Shown here piece after piece: positions 63,183 to 64,000 of a DNA stretch of 64,000 bases. The translations under genes were made by a program, and so were the position numbers. The DNA is from Tolypeutes matacus (taxonomy: Eukaryota > Chordata > Mammalia > Cingulata > Chlamyphoridae). Numbering within the stretch: position 1 is the stretch's first letter; each line of letters opens with the position of its first letter. The DNA is taken from contig JAKSZT010054583.1 in NCBI GenBank assembly GCA_026826555.1, positions 1,614,832 through 1,678,831 on the forward strand. Reading direction: 5' to 3'. The notes under the pieces were generated by a model. The model searched no databases, was not told where the DNA came from, and worked only from the letters and a program-made list of their open reading frames with translations.

Positions 63183-64000
63183 TCTGTGAATCTATATACA
63201 AGAACAATACACATATTCTTTAACTCTTTTAAGTGCTGTCATATTAAAACAACCATTTTTGGTTCTTAGCACAATGTTGAACAATATTTATAACAGCACA
63301 AAACAGAAGGTGAATGATTACTTTTTGAAAATTTCTAATTTCCCTTGCATTTTTAATCTCATTATCTGATAATTTGAATTCTCTTCCAATATCAGAAAAT
63401 TGCTAAGAAAGCAGTTTCCAAAACTACCAAATTAAAAAAAAAAAATCTGCAATAAGAAGTCATTCCCTTTTTCTCAACCTACCCCCATATATTTTAACAT
63501 TTTATAGCTACAATGCAGACTTTTCCTCATTGTAACTCTCAATTTCAATTTTTATTGGCTTCTTCACTCCATTGAGTTTTTTTTAAAAAAAAACTCTTTT
63601 GACCCCTTGCCCCAGTATGAATTTTCATAAGATAATACAGCCAAATCATCTCCTGGTTTGCCTACTGACTTTGAGCTCTGCCTGCCTCCCACAGTTATTG
63701 GAAGGATCAAATAAAATAATAAATGTTTAAAAAATACAATGTAAACTTTAAAATACTGTGAAATGCTATAATATGAATTGTGAATAATCTGATAGCATAA
63801 TAGTGCTAAATCTGAGGTTCTTTTGTCTCACACAAATCTCACAACAGTCCTGACAAACTTTCCTATGACTTCTACCTCAGAGACAGAAAGATAGAAATTG
63901 CAAGCCATGTAATTTAAGTAGGGTGATTCAGTTTGAAGAGGCTTGGTTTCTTCCTTATATTCTTTTCAAAAAGTGATTATTCTTACATTGAAAAAAAAAA

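Overview
The window is mammalian nuclear DNA, and the lineage looks xenarthran, most likely armadillo. The evidence is many copies of a tRNA-derived SINE of the Dasypus (DAS) type: an A-box/B-box head, a family-specific body and an (AAATA)n or poly(A) tail. They lie among L1 elements with related 5' and 3' ends. The lineage call is inference from recalled family knowledge, with no database search. The coding content, splice sites and gene order match human 12q12, where GXYLT1 and YAF2 lie side by side on the same strand.

On the minus strand, positions 1 to about 35,400 carry the 5' part of GXYLT1: exon 1 at 34962-35182, exon 2 at 12017-12109 and exon 3 at 1426-1597. The rest of the gene lies beyond base 1. 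Exon 1 sits in a TATA-less CpG island (about 34700-35580). About 35,580-43,800 is intergenic. YAF2 follows, also on the minus strand, with its last coding exon at 44948-45185 and the preceding one at 45968-46120. The exons holding its zinc finger were not found and should lie beyond base 64,000, so 46121-64000 is YAF2 intron.

Most of the rest is interspersed repeat. There are two L1 elements with recognisable 5' ends, both antisense to the host gene and both lacking much of the ORF2 reverse transcriptase. Older L1 and HAL1 pieces, MaLR-type LTRs, three copies of one TG...CA LTR-like family, hAT/MER5 elements, Tigger-like and piggyBac-like relics, MIR/L2 and at least ten SINE insertions are also present. 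Several SINEs have clear target-site duplications. A degenerate C2H2 zinc-finger retrocopy is nested inside the second L1.

The two genes are not functionally linked in any way the sequence shows. GXYLT1 xylosylates O-glucose on Notch EGF repeats, and YAF2 is a RING1/YY1-associated subunit of variant Polycomb repressive complex 1. The most unusual local structures are a 40-41 bp tandem repeat that copies the GXYLT1 exon 1 splice donor three times, a perfect 18-bp palindrome in the promoter, a dimeric SINE family with a conserved linker, a SINE carrying an internal minisatellite, and a tail-only A-rich insertion with a perfect 16-bp target duplication.
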